Assembly: GCF_006715165.1 (NCBI RefSeq)
Contig: NZ_VFMS01000001.1
Location: forward strand, 806,001-870,000
Reading direction: 5' to 3'
Length of the DNA stretch: 64,000 bases
DNA from: Arthrobacter sp. SLBN-122
GTDB taxonomy: Bacteria; Actinomycetota; Actinomycetes; Actinomycetales; Micrococcaceae
In this document: in pieces, positions 1 to 8,205 of the stretch
Position numbering within the stretch: the stretch's first letter is position 1
How the letters are laid out: the number at the start of each line of letters is the position of its first letter
The notes under the pieces: generated by a model
Told to the model about the DNA's origin: nothing
The model's database searches: none
The model's input: the letters and a program-made list of their open reading frames with translations, nothing else
Translations under genes and position numbers: made by a program

Positions 1-1262
1 CTGCCTCCGCCACGGGTGATTGGTCCGCCAGCCCCGATCTGGGCAGCCTGAACCAGGGCACGGTCACCTACACGGCCACCGCCACTGACTCGGCCGGAAA
101 CACGGGCGGGGCCAGGAATGCAACAAGCATCAAAGACACCGTGCCGCCTGCAGCGGCCCAGGCCCTGAGCGTCCCGGCGTACGTAAACATCAGCAACGCG
201 TCCGTCCTGCCGGTCTCCGGCACCGCGGAGGCCGGCATAACCGTCACCGTTACCGCCACGGACGCCGGCGCGGCGCACACAGTGACGGAAGCGGCGACGG
301 CATCCGGTACGGGCAGCTGGTCCCTGAACCTCAACCTGTCCGGGCTCAATGACGGGCCTGTCACGTACTCGATAACGGCCAAGGACGCGGCGGGGAACAC
401 CGGCACGGCTTACACCACCTCAAGCACGAAGGACACTGTGGCACCAGCCCCGACCATCGCCGCGCCGATGTACGTCAACGGCAGCAGCAACATCAGCGCA
501 GTCCAGGTCAGCGGAACCACCGAGGCAGGGACGATTGTGAACGTCACAGTCAGGAACGGTCTCTCGTCATTCGTTTCCAAGGCGGTCACGACCACCGGCA
601 CGACATGGAACACGACAATGGACCTTTCCACCATTCCCGATGGCACCCTGATCTACACTGCGGACTCCACCGACGCGGCAGGCAACAGCGGCACGGCCAC
701 CGCCAAGGGCATCACCAACAAGGACACGAAACTGCCAAGCATTAGCGCCGTGAGCCTCCTTGGTGGAGGCACAACGGCAGGCACAGCCGATGCCGGCGAC
801 ACACTGACAATCCGGTACTCCGAGGCCCTCGACGCCAGCAAGATTTGTTCCATTTGGAACAACACGGGCGCCCAAATCCTCAAAGCCAATAACGATGTCA
901 CGGTTACTTTCAACCACAGCACCAGTGGCAGCACTACGAGCAACACCATGACCGTAACCAGCAAGACCTGCACGCTGAACATCGGAACCATCTCATTGGG
1001 CTCCAATGCCAACTACGCGTCCACTGCCACTCCAGTGGTCTTCGTGGGTACCAATACCGGCGTGAGCACAGTGACCTGGAATCCGGATACGTTTTCCCTG
1101 ACAATCCAACTGGGGGCCACCAAGAACAACACCGGCGCCCAGGGGACCAATGTTGGAGCAGACTTCCCCGCCTATGCCCCGGCGTCCGGCCTGACGGATG
1201 TGGCAGGAAACCCGCTCGCGACAGCGCCTGCCTTTACATCCACCTCCTCGTCGCGCTTCTGA
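1..1262 (+). CDS. Ig-like repeat extracellular protein, C-terminal part (5' end outside window)
   Basis: The frame is open from base 3, so the start lies upstream of the window. The visible part has tandem Ig-like modules of roughly 90 residues: each runs from a YVN-type segment through VSGT.EAG to DAAGN(S/T)G and ends with a KDT linker. This is the usual pattern of bacterial Ig-like or adhesin repeats with threonine- and alanine-rich beta strands. The last ~180 residues diverge and contain a TLTIRYSEALD segment and two cysteines. There is no LPXTG motif or C-terminal membrane helix; the protein ends in TSTSSSRF, so covalent anchoring is not visible. The role is probably secreted or surface structural, which is inference. 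The following gene starts about 30 bases later on the same strand. Confidence 0.75.
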   Translation, partial: ASATGDWSASPDLGSLNQGTVTYTATATDSAGNTGGARNATSIKDTVPPAAAQALSVPAYVNISNASVLPVSGTAEAGITVTVTATDAGAAHTVTEAATASGTGSWSLNLNLSGLNDGPVTYSITAKDAAGNTGTAYTTSSTKDTVAPAPTIAAPMYVNGSSNISAVQVSGTTEAGTIVNVTVRNGLSSFVSKAVTTTGTTWNTTMDLSTIPDGTLIYTADSTDAAGNSGTATAKGITNKDTKLPSISAVSLLGGGTTAGTADAGDTLTIRYSEALDASKICSIWNNTGAQILKANNDVTVTFNHSTSGSTTSNTMTVTSKTCTLNIGTISLGSNANYASTATPVVFVGTNTGVSTVTWNPDTFSLTIQLGATKNNTGAQGTNVGADFPAYAPASGLTDVAGNPLATAPAFTSTSSSRF

Positions 1263-1291
1263 GTCGATACGCCAAGGAAGGAATGCATACT

Positions 1292-1741
1292 GTGAGGATG
1301 AAATTCACCACCACCATTCAGGGCAGCGGCAACAAGACAGGCATCGAGGTCCCGGAGGAGATCGTTACTGCACTTGACGCCGGACGGCGGCCGCCGGTGG
1401 TGGTTACCATCAACGACGAAAGCTACCGCAGCAGCATCGCGGTGATGGGCGGCAAGAACATGGTCGGCGTGAGCGCCGCGAACCGTGAGCTGACCGGAGT
1501 GGCCGCCGGGGACACCGTCGAGGTGGGACTGGAAGTGGACACCGAACCACGGGTCAATGAGGTTCCGGATGACCTGGCCAGCGCCCTGGAAGCCGAACCG
1601 GAAGCGAAGGCCTTCTACGGGGCCCTGAACTACAGCAGCCAACGCCGCTACGTGGAGCCGATCACCGACGCGAAGACACCGGAAACACGTGTGCGCCGGG
1701 TGGCCAAGGCAGTGGAAGACCTCAAGGCAGGCAAGAAGTAG
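1292..1741 (+). CDS. YdeI/OmpD-associated-type protein with DUF1905 domain
   Basis: About 149 residues. The N-terminal ~90 residues match the DUF1905 beta-barrel pattern: MKFTTTIQGSGNKTGIEVPEE, then GRRPPVVVTINDESYRSSIA and a GVSAANRELTGV.AGD.VEV segment. The C-terminal ~55 residues fit the YdeI/OmpD-associated helical region, with DDLASALEAEPEAKAFY and a Tyr/Arg-rich SSQRRYVEPI segment. An ATG at 1283 lies almost on top of AAGGAAGGA (1274-1282). GTG at 1292 has a 9-base spacing and ATG at 1298 starts the conserved MKF, so GTG 1292 is preferred. Related proteins are small, cytoplasmic and biochemically poorly defined. The family call is fairly secure; the cellular role is not known. Confidence 0.8.
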   Translation: MRMKFTTTIQGSGNKTGIEVPEEIVTALDAGRRPPVVVTINDESYRSSIAVMGGKNMVGVSAANRELTGVAAGDTVEVGLEVDTEPRVNEVPDDLASALEAEPEAKAFYGALNYSSQRRYVEPITDAKTPETRVRRVAKAVEDLKAGKK

Positions 1742-2037
1742 GAACGCAGCGCCGCACTGCTGGACACTACGTCCACTGGTAAGTGTACTTACTATTGCCC
1801 TGAATGTACCGGTGCAGGTCGCGGCAAAACTGCATTTCGGTCAATTATCCTGCGCCCGCGGACGGCTGCAGGGCGGACCCGATGGAAGTTTCCGCAGGTC
1901 AGACGCGTGCAGCGAGGCATCGAGCAGCAAAAGACTTTATGGAACCTTGAGGGAACGCAGGGGCATAAGTTGAGTGGCCGCTTCAAGAATGGGGTGCGGC
2001 CCAATGGGGGGCCACCAACCCAAACCAGGAGCCCTCC
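1742..2037 (+). other. Intergenic stretch with a promoter-like inverted repeat
   Basis: No convincing gene. It contains GTAAGT-GT-ACTTAC (1779-1792) followed by TATTG. This resembles two other sites in the window (26464-26477 and 29731-29744), both oriented toward the gene they precede. If this is a promoter, the next gene at 2038 would have a leader of over 200 bases. Confidence 0.35.
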
Positions 2038-3165
2038 ATGCCTACCCGTCTGTCCGTTGCCCCGGCCGCCACCTCATCTGCTCCGGCCGGACACCCCTTG
2101 CGGCTGGTGGTGCTGATTCCGGCCTACAACGAAGCGGGCTCGATCGGCGACACCCTTGATGGCCTGATGCTGCAGTCACGCCCGGCGGACCTGGTGGTGG
2201 TGATCCCAAACGGCTGCACCGACGACACCGCCCGGGAAGCCCGCAAGTATCCCGTCACCGTGATGGAGCTGCCACGGCTGGAGCACCGCAAGTCCGAGGC
2301 GCTCAACCGGGCATGGAACGAACACGCGTACGACGCCGACGTGGTGGTCTGCCTGGACGCGGACACCGTCCTTCCACCCAACGCCCTGGCCGCCTGGGAG
2401 CGTGAGTTCCTGGGGCGCCGGGCCGCACGGCTGGGCGGATCGTCGTCGAAATTCACCATGCAGGACCCCGGATTCCTCAGCCGGCTGCAAAAAGCCGAGT
2501 TCGCCACCTGGACGGACACCGCCCTGCGCCGCCGGCAGACCAGCGTCCTGGCCGGGACGGGCTGCGCCATCAACAACGCGGTGCTGCGGCAGATCGCCGC
2601 CCGGGACGACAGGAACGGCCCCTGGGTCTATACCTCCCAGGTGGAGGACTTCGAGCTGACCTACCGGATCCGGGAACTGGGCTTTATCTGCCAGGTGTCC
2701 CCCGACGTCCGCGCCTACACGGACTCGATGAAGACCATCAAGGCGTTGTGGGGCCAGCGGATGAAGTGGCAGGTGGGAACCGTGGAGGACCTCCTGGACC
2801 TGGGCATCAACCGGCTGACCCTCCGCGACTGGGGGCAACAGGCCATGGGCCTGCTGGGTGTCTTCCTGAAGTTCCTGTGGATCGCCGTCATGGTTCTTTC
2901 ACTCGCCCTGGGCGTCTTCAGGTTCGTCCTGTTCTGGTGGCTGGTTCCCGTCCTTTTCATCGCGCTGGACATCAAACGCGCGTTGCGGATTCCGCACCGG
3001 GACTGGAAGGACATCCTTCTGGCCGCCACCTTCCTCCCCCAGGAATTGTTCATGTGGCTGCGGTCCGGGTGGTTTCTCGCCTCCTGGTGCGCGGTCCTGA
3101 CCACCAAAATCACCCGACGGCGGATCGACCGTTGGGAAGCCCAATACACCGCAGAGGACATCTGA
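2038..3165 (+). CDS. Family 2 glycosyltransferase, membrane-bound, BcsA/HAS-like
   Basis: 375 residues. The GT-A domain begins near residue 20 with LVVLIPAYNEAGSI. It is followed by VVVIPNGCTDDT, the metal-binding VVCLDADT (DxD), a GTGCAINNAVL acceptor region, EDFEL (the ED base) and QRMKWQVG, which corresponds to the Q/RxxRW signature of processive beta-glycan synthases. Three or four hydrophobic segments follow from about residue 265 (FLWIAVMVLSLALGV, FVLFWWLVPVLFIAL, ILLAATFLPQELFMWL). This is the layout of enzymes that polymerise and export a glycan from a nucleotide sugar at the inner membrane; the sugar cannot be read from sequence. AGGAG precedes the ATG. A tiny LAYTG gene follows after 2 bases and a secreted GH26 glycanase lies convergently downstream. 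Confidence 0.85.
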   Translation: MPTRLSVAPAATSSAPAGHPLRLVVLIPAYNEAGSIGDTLDGLMLQSRPADLVVVIPNGCTDDTAREARKYPVTVMELPRLEHRKSEALNRAWNEHAYDADVVVCLDADTVLPPNALAAWEREFLGRRAARLGGSSSKFTMQDPGFLSRLQKAEFATWTDTALRRRQTSVLAGTGCAINNAVLRQIAARDDRNGPWVYTSQVEDFELTYRIRELGFICQVSPDVRAYTDSMKTIKALWGQRMKWQVGTVEDLLDLGINRLTLRDWGQQAMGLLGVFLKFLWIAVMVLSLALGVFRFVLFWWLVPVLFIALDIKRALRIPHRDWKDILLAATFLPQELFMWLRSGWFLASWCAVLTTKITRRRIDRWEAQYTAEDI

Positions 3166-3167
3166 CC

Positions 3168-3323
3168 ATGTACGGAATGACCGCCACTATCCCCGCTACC
3201 GGAGCCGCCCTGGCCTACACAGGGCTCAACGTCGGCTCCTCACTTCTGACCGCCCTGGGCACCGCGCTCATCGGCGTGGCCCTGCTGTCGCTGCTGCGCA
3301 AGGGCAGCAAGGTCAAGCCCTGA
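3168..3323 (+). CDS. 51-residue LAYTG sorting-signal peptide
   Basis: The ATG lies 2 bases after the stop of the upstream glycosyltransferase. The product has a short polar/small N-terminus (MYGMTATIPATGAA), then LAYTG, a ~22-residue hydrophobic stretch (LLTALGTALIGVALLSLL) and a basic tail (RKGSKVKP). That is the complete architecture of a cell-wall sorting signal, with LAxTG as the form preferred by class E sortases of actinobacteria. The unusual point is that almost nothing precedes the signal and no Sec signal peptide is visible. It could be a small membrane subunit of the synthase, a sorted micropeptide, or a coincidental helix. Tight coupling to the synthase favours a joint role. No sortase gene is in the window. 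Confidence 0.65.
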   Translation: MYGMTATIPATGAALAYTGLNVGSSLLTALGTALIGVALLSLLRKGSKVKP

Positions 3324-3388
3324 TGCCGTCCGCCCTGGCCCGGCCTGGAGCACGGTCCGGGCCAGCGGCGGTTGACCGGAACGACCGG

Positions 3389-4630
3389 CTAGGACGTGGG
3401 CCTGGTCTGAAGCGCGTTCTTGAACGCTGTTGCGGAGGCGGCGCTGCTGTTGATCCGCCAGTCCGTTTCCTTTTGCAGGTGGAACCACACGAAACCCATC
3501 ACGTCGGGCTGGGCCGCAAGGTAGGACACCAGGCCAGAGTTCCACGCGGCCTTGTCGCCGCCAGCCTCGCTCGACGCCGTTTCGGCAATGAGGATGGGCA
3601 CCCCGGGAGCCAGGGTTCGAAGCTGGGCGATACCCGGCGCGAAGAGGTCCTGCGCGGAGATCCAGGCACTCCAGGAAGCGGACGTTCCCCAGTTGTAACC
3701 GTCCAGGGCCACGATGTCCACATACCCCGCTCCGGGATACAGGCCGGCCAGGTCCGTGGAGCCGTAGTACGGAACGTTGGGGCTCCAGACCCACGACACA
3801 TTGCTGGCACCCTGTGCCGCGACAACATCATGCACGTGCCGCCAGGCCGCGGCGTAATCCCCTGGCTGGTTGCCGTTGACGCTTTCAGCCCACGGATACC
3901 AGTCGCCGTTCATTTCGTGCGCGAACCGCAGCTGGACCGGGTAACCCCAGGAGGCCAGCGCCTGGCCCCACTGAGCAATGTATGGATCGAAATCACCGGC
4001 AGTGATCCGGTCCAGGCTGTAGGCCGGCTGGTTCACACCACCGCCCCATAACCAGGGCTCCCAGGTGACCAGGGGAACGGCGCCCCGGGCACGGACCGCG
4101 TTCATTTCGGTGATGGGTGCGGGCTGCGCAAAGTCCTCGTAGAACAAGACGCTGGACGGTGCTTCACCAGCCAGGACCGCCACCTGGTCAAGCTCACTGC
4201 CGGCCAGGGGGCCTCCCGCCGTCGCCGCCCCGAAGCGGAGTTTGGCGGTACTGACGGGCGGCACGGTCGGGGCCGTCGGGGCCGGCACAGTAACCGTGAA
4301 CACGGCCGAGCCCTGGACGGAGGACGTCTTGGCAGTCACGGTGATCTTGCCTGTGGCGGTTGCCGGGATGGTGGCCGGGGCGCTGAAGGCGCCGGTCGAC
4401 GTCGTTTTTAAGGGGAAAGTAGCCGAACCGATGATCACGGTTCCGGTGGTGGAGGCCTTGAAGCCGCTGCCGGTGACGGTGATGGAGGATCCTGCGGCTC
4501 CCGTTGCCGGGCTCAAGGCGATCTGTCCCGCAGCTGCCTGCGCGGCCACGGGCTGAACCACCGTCAGGGCCAGGACCACGCCCAGGCCTGCGGCGACGGC
4601 CGCGAAGCGTGTCTTTATGGAGTTGAACAA
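3389..4630 (-). CDS. Secreted GH26-type glycoside hydrolase with N-terminal TIG-like domain
   Basis: 413 residues from TTG at 4630, chosen because GGGGAT lies upstream and the next residues form a clean Sec signal (FNSIKTRFAAVAAGLGVVLAL...AQAAAG). The open frame extends further upstream but with non-coding character. Residues ~35-125 form an IPT/TIG-like beta domain (GSSITVTGSGFKASTTGTV, then GKITVTAKT). After a PTAPTVPP linker comes the GH26 TIM barrel. RFAHEMNGDWYPW carries the acid/base Glu and ILIAETASSE the nucleophile Glu; VTWEPW and GFVWFHLQKETDWR line the cleft. GH26 members act mainly on beta-mannans or related beta-glucans. It lies convergent to the GT2 and LAYTG pair, suggesting processing of the same extracellular glycan (inference). 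Confidence 0.85.
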   Translation of the reverse strand: MFNSIKTRFAAVAAGLGVVLALTVVQPVAAQAAAGQIALSPATGAAGSSITVTGSGFKASTTGTVIIGSATFPLKTTSTGAFSAPATIPATATGKITVTAKTSSVQGSAVFTVTVPAPTAPTVPPVSTAKLRFGAATAGGPLAGSELDQVAVLAGEAPSSVLFYEDFAQPAPITEMNAVRARGAVPLVTWEPWLWGGGVNQPAYSLDRITAGDFDPYIAQWGQALASWGYPVQLRFAHEMNGDWYPWAESVNGNQPGDYAAAWRHVHDVVAAQGASNVSWVWSPNVPYYGSTDLAGLYPGAGYVDIVALDGYNWGTSASWSAWISAQDLFAPGIAQLRTLAPGVPILIAETASSEAGGDKAAWNSGLVSYLAAQPDVMGFVWFHLQKETDWRINSSAASATAFKNALQTRPTS

Positions 4631-4782
4631 GGCTATCGATCCCCAGAATCGTTCGTGGCAGCCAAGTTTGCTGCCGGCCAGGTGCACCGGACGGCACATG
4701 CCTGATCCTAAAGGCCATGTGGTGAAACTGATCAGGCCTTGATGGAATTCTGCGCAAAAACTTGCTGGAAAATGAGGAATAC

Positions 4783-4881
4783 GTGAATCACCGTCATGAT
4801 CCCGGGCGGCTCCTGGTCGATCCGGCAGTCCTTGCGACGCTGCGCGCCGAGCTCGATGACGATGACGATGAGGGCTGGCTG
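4783..4881 (+). other. Possible Hpt-domain gene remnant
   Basis: GTG at 4783 with GAGGA just upstream opens a short segment reading HRHDPGRLLVDPAVLATLRA followed by ELDDDDDEGW. This resembles the first helix of small HPt (histidine phosphotransfer) proteins of Micrococcaceae. Downstream the frame loses coding character and no phospho-acceptor histidine motif follows, so at most this is a 5' fragment. It may also be chance. Confidence 0.22.
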
Positions 4882-4977
4882 GCCGGCACCTCGGCCCCAT
4901 CACGGCATGCGCCGAAGAGACCGCGGTGTCGCTGGCAGGCGGGCCCGTCGCCGCCGGCGCTGCCTAAAGACGACGTT

Positions 4978-5006
4978 GGGCCATGCCGCACATTGCGGCA
5001 TGGCCC
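4978..5006. terminator. Perfect 13-bp hairpin downstream of MFS gene
   Basis: GGGCCATGCCGCA, a 3-base loop CAT, then its exact reverse complement. It lies 34 bases beyond the stop of the MFS gene read on the minus strand. There is no clear T-run on either side, so it may act as a weak or factor-assisted terminator or as an mRNA-stabilising structure. Confidence 0.5.
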
Positions 5007-5039
5007 TGGATCGGCGGCGAGTTACTGCGGTGCCATCGG

Positions 5040-6389
5040 TCAGGAAGTCTTCTTCATCCTTGGTTCTGCCGCTGCCCCTCCGGACTGGGCTTCCTGCAAC
5101 CGGTCACGCGAGAGCGGCCTGTCACCGCTGCGCCGGAGGGTCAGCATCACCAGGCCCGCGGCCAACAGGCAGCATGCCAGGAAAATGGACGTGGCCAGGA
5201 AACTGCCTTGCGTGACATCCTGCAGAAAACCGCCAACGTAGGGTCCTACGAATCCACCGAGATTGCCCACCGCATTGATCAGTCCCATAGCGGTGCCGGC
5301 GACGGCCACTGGCATTGCCCGGGATGCTGAAGCCCAGAAGGGACCGTCGTACGCCAGGGCTCCGGCGACGGCGATGCTGATGAGGGTGACCGCAAGGATG
5401 GGCATGTTGTCTCCGGTTGCCACCGAAACCACCAAGGCAACAGCCCCGACTGCCATCGACAGCAGGACGTGCGTGGAGTAGCGGCCCGAACGGTCGGCTG
5501 CCTTGGCGTTGTACCAAAGCCCCACCATGGCCAACACGTACGGAATGGCCGTAATCAGCCCCACCTCCATGGAGGATCCGGAGGTGATCGTTTTGATCAC
5601 GTGCGGGAGCCAGATATTGATGCCATAGAAGCCGATCTGGATGAGGAAGTACACCAGGGTCAGCCGCCACACCACCGAGTTGGACACCACGTGGCGCAGG
5701 CCCAGCTTCTCCTGCTGCGGATGTGCCTTTGCATCTTCGGCAAGTCCCCTCTCGATGTACTCACGCTCCTGGACCGAGCACCATGAGGCCTCGCGGGGAT
5801 GGTCGGCGATCAGGGCCCACCACAGGGGTGCGGCGATGACGAACGGGAAAATGCCCTCGATGATGAACAGCCACCGCCAGTCCGAGAAGGAAAGAATCCA
5901 GCCGGAGAGGGGCGCCGTGATGATCGAAGCGATGGCAATGTTCATCATCCAGAACGCGTAGGCCCGCGCCCGCTCCGCGGCGGGGAACCAGTGGCTGATC
6001 AGGACAAGAATTGCCGGCCAGATGCCGGCCTCCGCGACGCCCAGGAAGAAGCGCACCACCAGCAGTTGGGTGAAATCCTGGATGAATCCGGACAGAACGG
6101 CCAGGACGCCCCAAATGAGCACCATGATTCCGACGAACTTCTTGGCGCTCCAGTGCTCGGCGAGGTGGCCGCCAGGAATTTGCAGGACGAGGTAGCCGAT
6201 AAAGAAAATGCCTGCAGCCAGGCCCTGCTGGGCGGCGTCGATACCCAGGTCCTTATGGAGTCCGTTCAGGGCGAACCCGATATTCGTCCTGTCCATGAAC
6301 GAGATGATGTAGACGACGATGGCGACCGGAATCAACCGCTTCCACCGGGCATTGCCCACTGCCGTTGCTGACTTAACGCTCTGTGCCAT
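5040..6389 (-). CDS. MFS transporter, anion:cation symporter (ACS) type
   Basis: 449 residues with 12 hydrophobic helices. Helix 1 carries YIISFMDRTNIGFAL, the hallmark of the ACS branch (galactonate, phthalate, tartrate and allantoate-type transporters). The helix 2-3 loop region reads GGHLAEHWSAKKFVGI. Helix 4-5 has RFFLGVAEAGIWPAIL, and the C-terminal half has GLINAVGNLGGFVGPYVGG. The substrate is probably an organic acid or sugar acid, which would fit the sugar-oxidation genes at 13-25 kb, though it cannot be fixed here. The start is supported by AAGGAG 8 bases upstream. A TTGCGTATACGCAA palindrome sits about 200 bases upstream (6592-6605) and may be its operator. Confidence 0.85.
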   Translation of the reverse strand: MAQSVKSATAVGNARWKRLIPVAIVVYIISFMDRTNIGFALNGLHKDLGIDAAQQGLAAGIFFIGYLVLQIPGGHLAEHWSAKKFVGIMVLIWGVLAVLSGFIQDFTQLLVVRFFLGVAEAGIWPAILVLISHWFPAAERARAYAFWMMNIAIASIITAPLSGWILSFSDWRWLFIIEGIFPFVIAAPLWWALIADHPREASWCSVQEREYIERGLAEDAKAHPQQEKLGLRHVVSNSVVWRLTLVYFLIQIGFYGINIWLPHVIKTITSGSSMEVGLITAIPYVLAMVGLWYNAKAADRSGRYSTHVLLSMAVGAVALVVSVATGDNMPILAVTLISIAVAGALAYDGPFWASASRAMPVAVAGTAMGLINAVGNLGGFVGPYVGGFLQDVTQGSFLATSIFLACCLLAAGLVMLTLRRSGDRPLSRDRLQEAQSGGAAAEPRMKKTS

Positions 6390-6712
6390 TGGAAATGCTC
6401 CTTCGCGATATGGCAGATCAGACCGCGTCCCCCAGTAAAGCTATTGCTCTCCCGCGGCCCATCGGGTCCGCTTTCCGCCGCCGGGCGGAACGAGCAGGAC
6501 TTGTTCGGGTGGGGCCGGCATGGCGGTGCATATCCCTGCACCTTCAGCCAGGATCCTTGCCCGGAACCATGCTCTTATTTTTACGCAACTATTGCGTATA
6601 CGCAAGAGCGCATTCCAAAGACCCGTCCCGGCGCGGGACCGCCCAGTTGGGAACCGCCCTTTCCGGGAATATCCCCCGCGCTCCTGCATACTGCCGGCCT
6701 TAGCATTGAGGA
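6390..6712. other. Divergent intergenic region
   Basis: About 320 bases between the MFS gene and a small zinc-ribbon gene. Apart from the palindrome listed separately (6592-6605), I see no RNA gene or coding signal. The open frames crossing it are GC-rich shadows. Confidence 0.4.
6592..6605. promoter_or_regulatory. Palindrome TTGCGTATACGCAA (motif copy 1)
   Basis: Perfect 14-bp palindrome inside CAACTATTGCGTATACGCAA followed by G. The copy at 15561-15574 shares the flanking CAACTA and the trailing G. It is placed between the divergent MFS and zinc-ribbon genes, as expected of an operator. Confidence 0.5.
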
Positions 6713-6907
6713 GTGGAAGAGGATCGGGAATTCTCGGCGGAAGAGATGCGCAGCTACGCAGCCGACTGTCCGCTTTGCGGTGAAACGGCCTACCCCATGT
6801 GGGAGCGGGCGGGCGATGACCAGAACCCGGAATCAGCGGAGAGGTGGAAACTGTCCTCGATTGAGTGCTTCACGCCCGGGTGCCCGAACTCCCGCTACCG
6901 CGCGTAG
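6713..6907 (+). CDS. Small zinc-ribbon-like protein
   Basis: 64 residues from GTG at 6713; an internal ATG (6746) is an alternative start. The core reads CPLCGETAYPMWERAG, then a WKLSSIECFTPGCPNS segment, giving two CxxC/CxxxxC cysteine pairs that could bind one zinc. The rest is acidic and polar with no membrane helix. Similar short zinc-ribbon proteins are common in actinobacteria and mostly uncharacterised. It is convergent with the next MFS gene, only 17 bases apart. The start is uncertain because the purine-rich sequence sits almost directly before GTG. Confidence 0.55.
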   Translation: MEEDREFSAEEMRSYAADCPLCGETAYPMWERAGDDQNPESAERWKLSSIECFTPGCPNSRYRA

Positions 6908-6924
6908 TCCCCTCCTGGCACCAG

Positions 6925-8130
6925 CTAGCCGCCGATCACGCGGTCGCGTCCTGCAAGTGAGCCAATGAGGGTCAGGACGGCCATGGCCGCGGCGATGGTG
7001 ATGAGCGGGGCGGTCCAGGAACCGGTGAGGTCATGCAGACCGCCGAATAAGACGGGGCCTATGGCGCTGAGGCCGTAGCCTACGGATTGGGCCATCCCTG
7101 ACATGGCCGCCGCCTGGGGGTGGTTCCGCGTGCGGAGGCTGAACAGCGACAGGGCGATGACGATGAGGCTCCCGCAGCCGATTGCCCCTAGCAGGACCCA
7201 AAGGAGTATAAGGTCAGGAGCAAGGGCCAGTCCCAGGAACGTCATGAAGGTGAAGGCGGCGCTTGCAGAGGCTGTGAGCCGTTGGTCCCGCCCACGGTGA
7301 AGGACCGCCCCTGTTCCGAGGCTTGCAAACACGCTGACCAGCAGGAAGACGGATAGATGGATGCCTGCAGTGGTGGCGGGAACTCCTTGGCTTTGCTCAA
7401 TGGTGGGCAGCCACGCCATCAACACGTAGAAGGCCACCGACTGCAGTCCCATGAACAGTGTCACCTGCCATCCCAGGAACGAAGTCCAGGGGGATTGGTA
7501 GGAGTTCGGTGCCCTCCGGGCGGTGGCGTGCGTGCCGGCTGCGGCCGGCCTGCGCAGGAACGGCAGCAGGACGGCTGTGGCGATAATGGCCAGCCCCGCC
7601 CAGATGCCAAGGGCAAGCCGCCATCCGGCAGGTGAAGTTTGGGCCACGGGGACCACCACAGCGGCCCCGACGGCGGCGAAGGCTGCCTGGGCCGCCGTGT
7701 AGCTGCCGGTGACCTGGCTGACTTTCAGCGGGAAGTCCCGCTTCACCAGGGAAGGCACCAGGACGTTCAGGAAGGCGATGGCCAGGCCAAGCGTGGCTGT
7801 GCCTGCCCAGATGAAACCGGGCACAGGCAGTGAGCGAAGCACGATGCCCGAAGCGAGGATCAGCAGGGACAGCCACAGCGCCCGGTCCAGCCCCAGGCGG
7901 TCAGCAAAAGCGGGCGCGACGGGTGAGAAGACCGCGAACGAGATGAGCGGAAGGCCGGTGAGAAACCCTGCTGCCGGATTGGACAGTCCCAGATCGCTGC
8001 TGATGTTGGCCAGGACGGGACCCACACTGACAAAGGAAACCCGAAGGTTTACGGCAATGAGCAGAACCCCTATGAAGGCAAACCCGAATCTGAGGGTGCG
8101 TTGAGGCGCATTCCGGGTGGCGGCAGTCAT
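6925..8130 (-). CDS. MFS transporter, CynX/NimT-like
   Basis: 401 residues with about 12 helices. The N-terminus has the CynX-type first helix (FIGVLLIAVNLRVSFVSVGPVL) followed by DLGLSNPAAGFLTGLPL and FADRLGLDRAL (loop 2-3). Helix 4-5 contains LVPSLVKRDFP, typical of the cyanate/nitroimidazole permease family. A helix near residue 320 reads LLGAIGCGSLIVIALSLF, and SVGYGLSAIGPVLFG near the C-terminus matches the family. It probably exports or imports a small anion or drug; the substrate is not predictable. The upstream purine-rich GGGAAAGAAG is an acceptable ribosome site. It stands alone between convergent and co-directional neighbours. Confidence 0.8.
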   Translation of the reverse strand: MTAATRNAPQRTLRFGFAFIGVLLIAVNLRVSFVSVGPVLANISSDLGLSNPAAGFLTGLPLISFAVFSPVAPAFADRLGLDRALWLSLLILASGIVLRSLPVPGFIWAGTATLGLAIAFLNVLVPSLVKRDFPLKVSQVTGSYTAAQAAFAAVGAAVVVPVAQTSPAGWRLALGIWAGLAIIATAVLLPFLRRPAAAGTHATARRAPNSYQSPWTSFLGWQVTLFMGLQSVAFYVLMAWLPTIEQSQGVPATTAGIHLSVFLLVSVFASLGTGAVLHRGRDQRLTASASAAFTFMTFLGLALAPDLILLWVLLGAIGCGSLIVIALSLFSLRTRNHPQAAAMSGMAQSVGYGLSAIGPVLFGGLHDLTGSWTAPLITIAAAMAVLTLIGSLAGRDRVIGG

Positions 8131-8205
8131 CGTAGCTTCTTTCCCTCGTCAACCTAGTCCTTCTTGCCAGGGAAAGGTACCCAAAAATGCGGTGATATTC
8201 CCAGC

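Noticed and set aside
4631..4903. N-terminal extension of the GH26 gene
   Set aside because: Arg/His/Pro-rich, not coding-like; TTG at 4630 gives a clean signal peptide.
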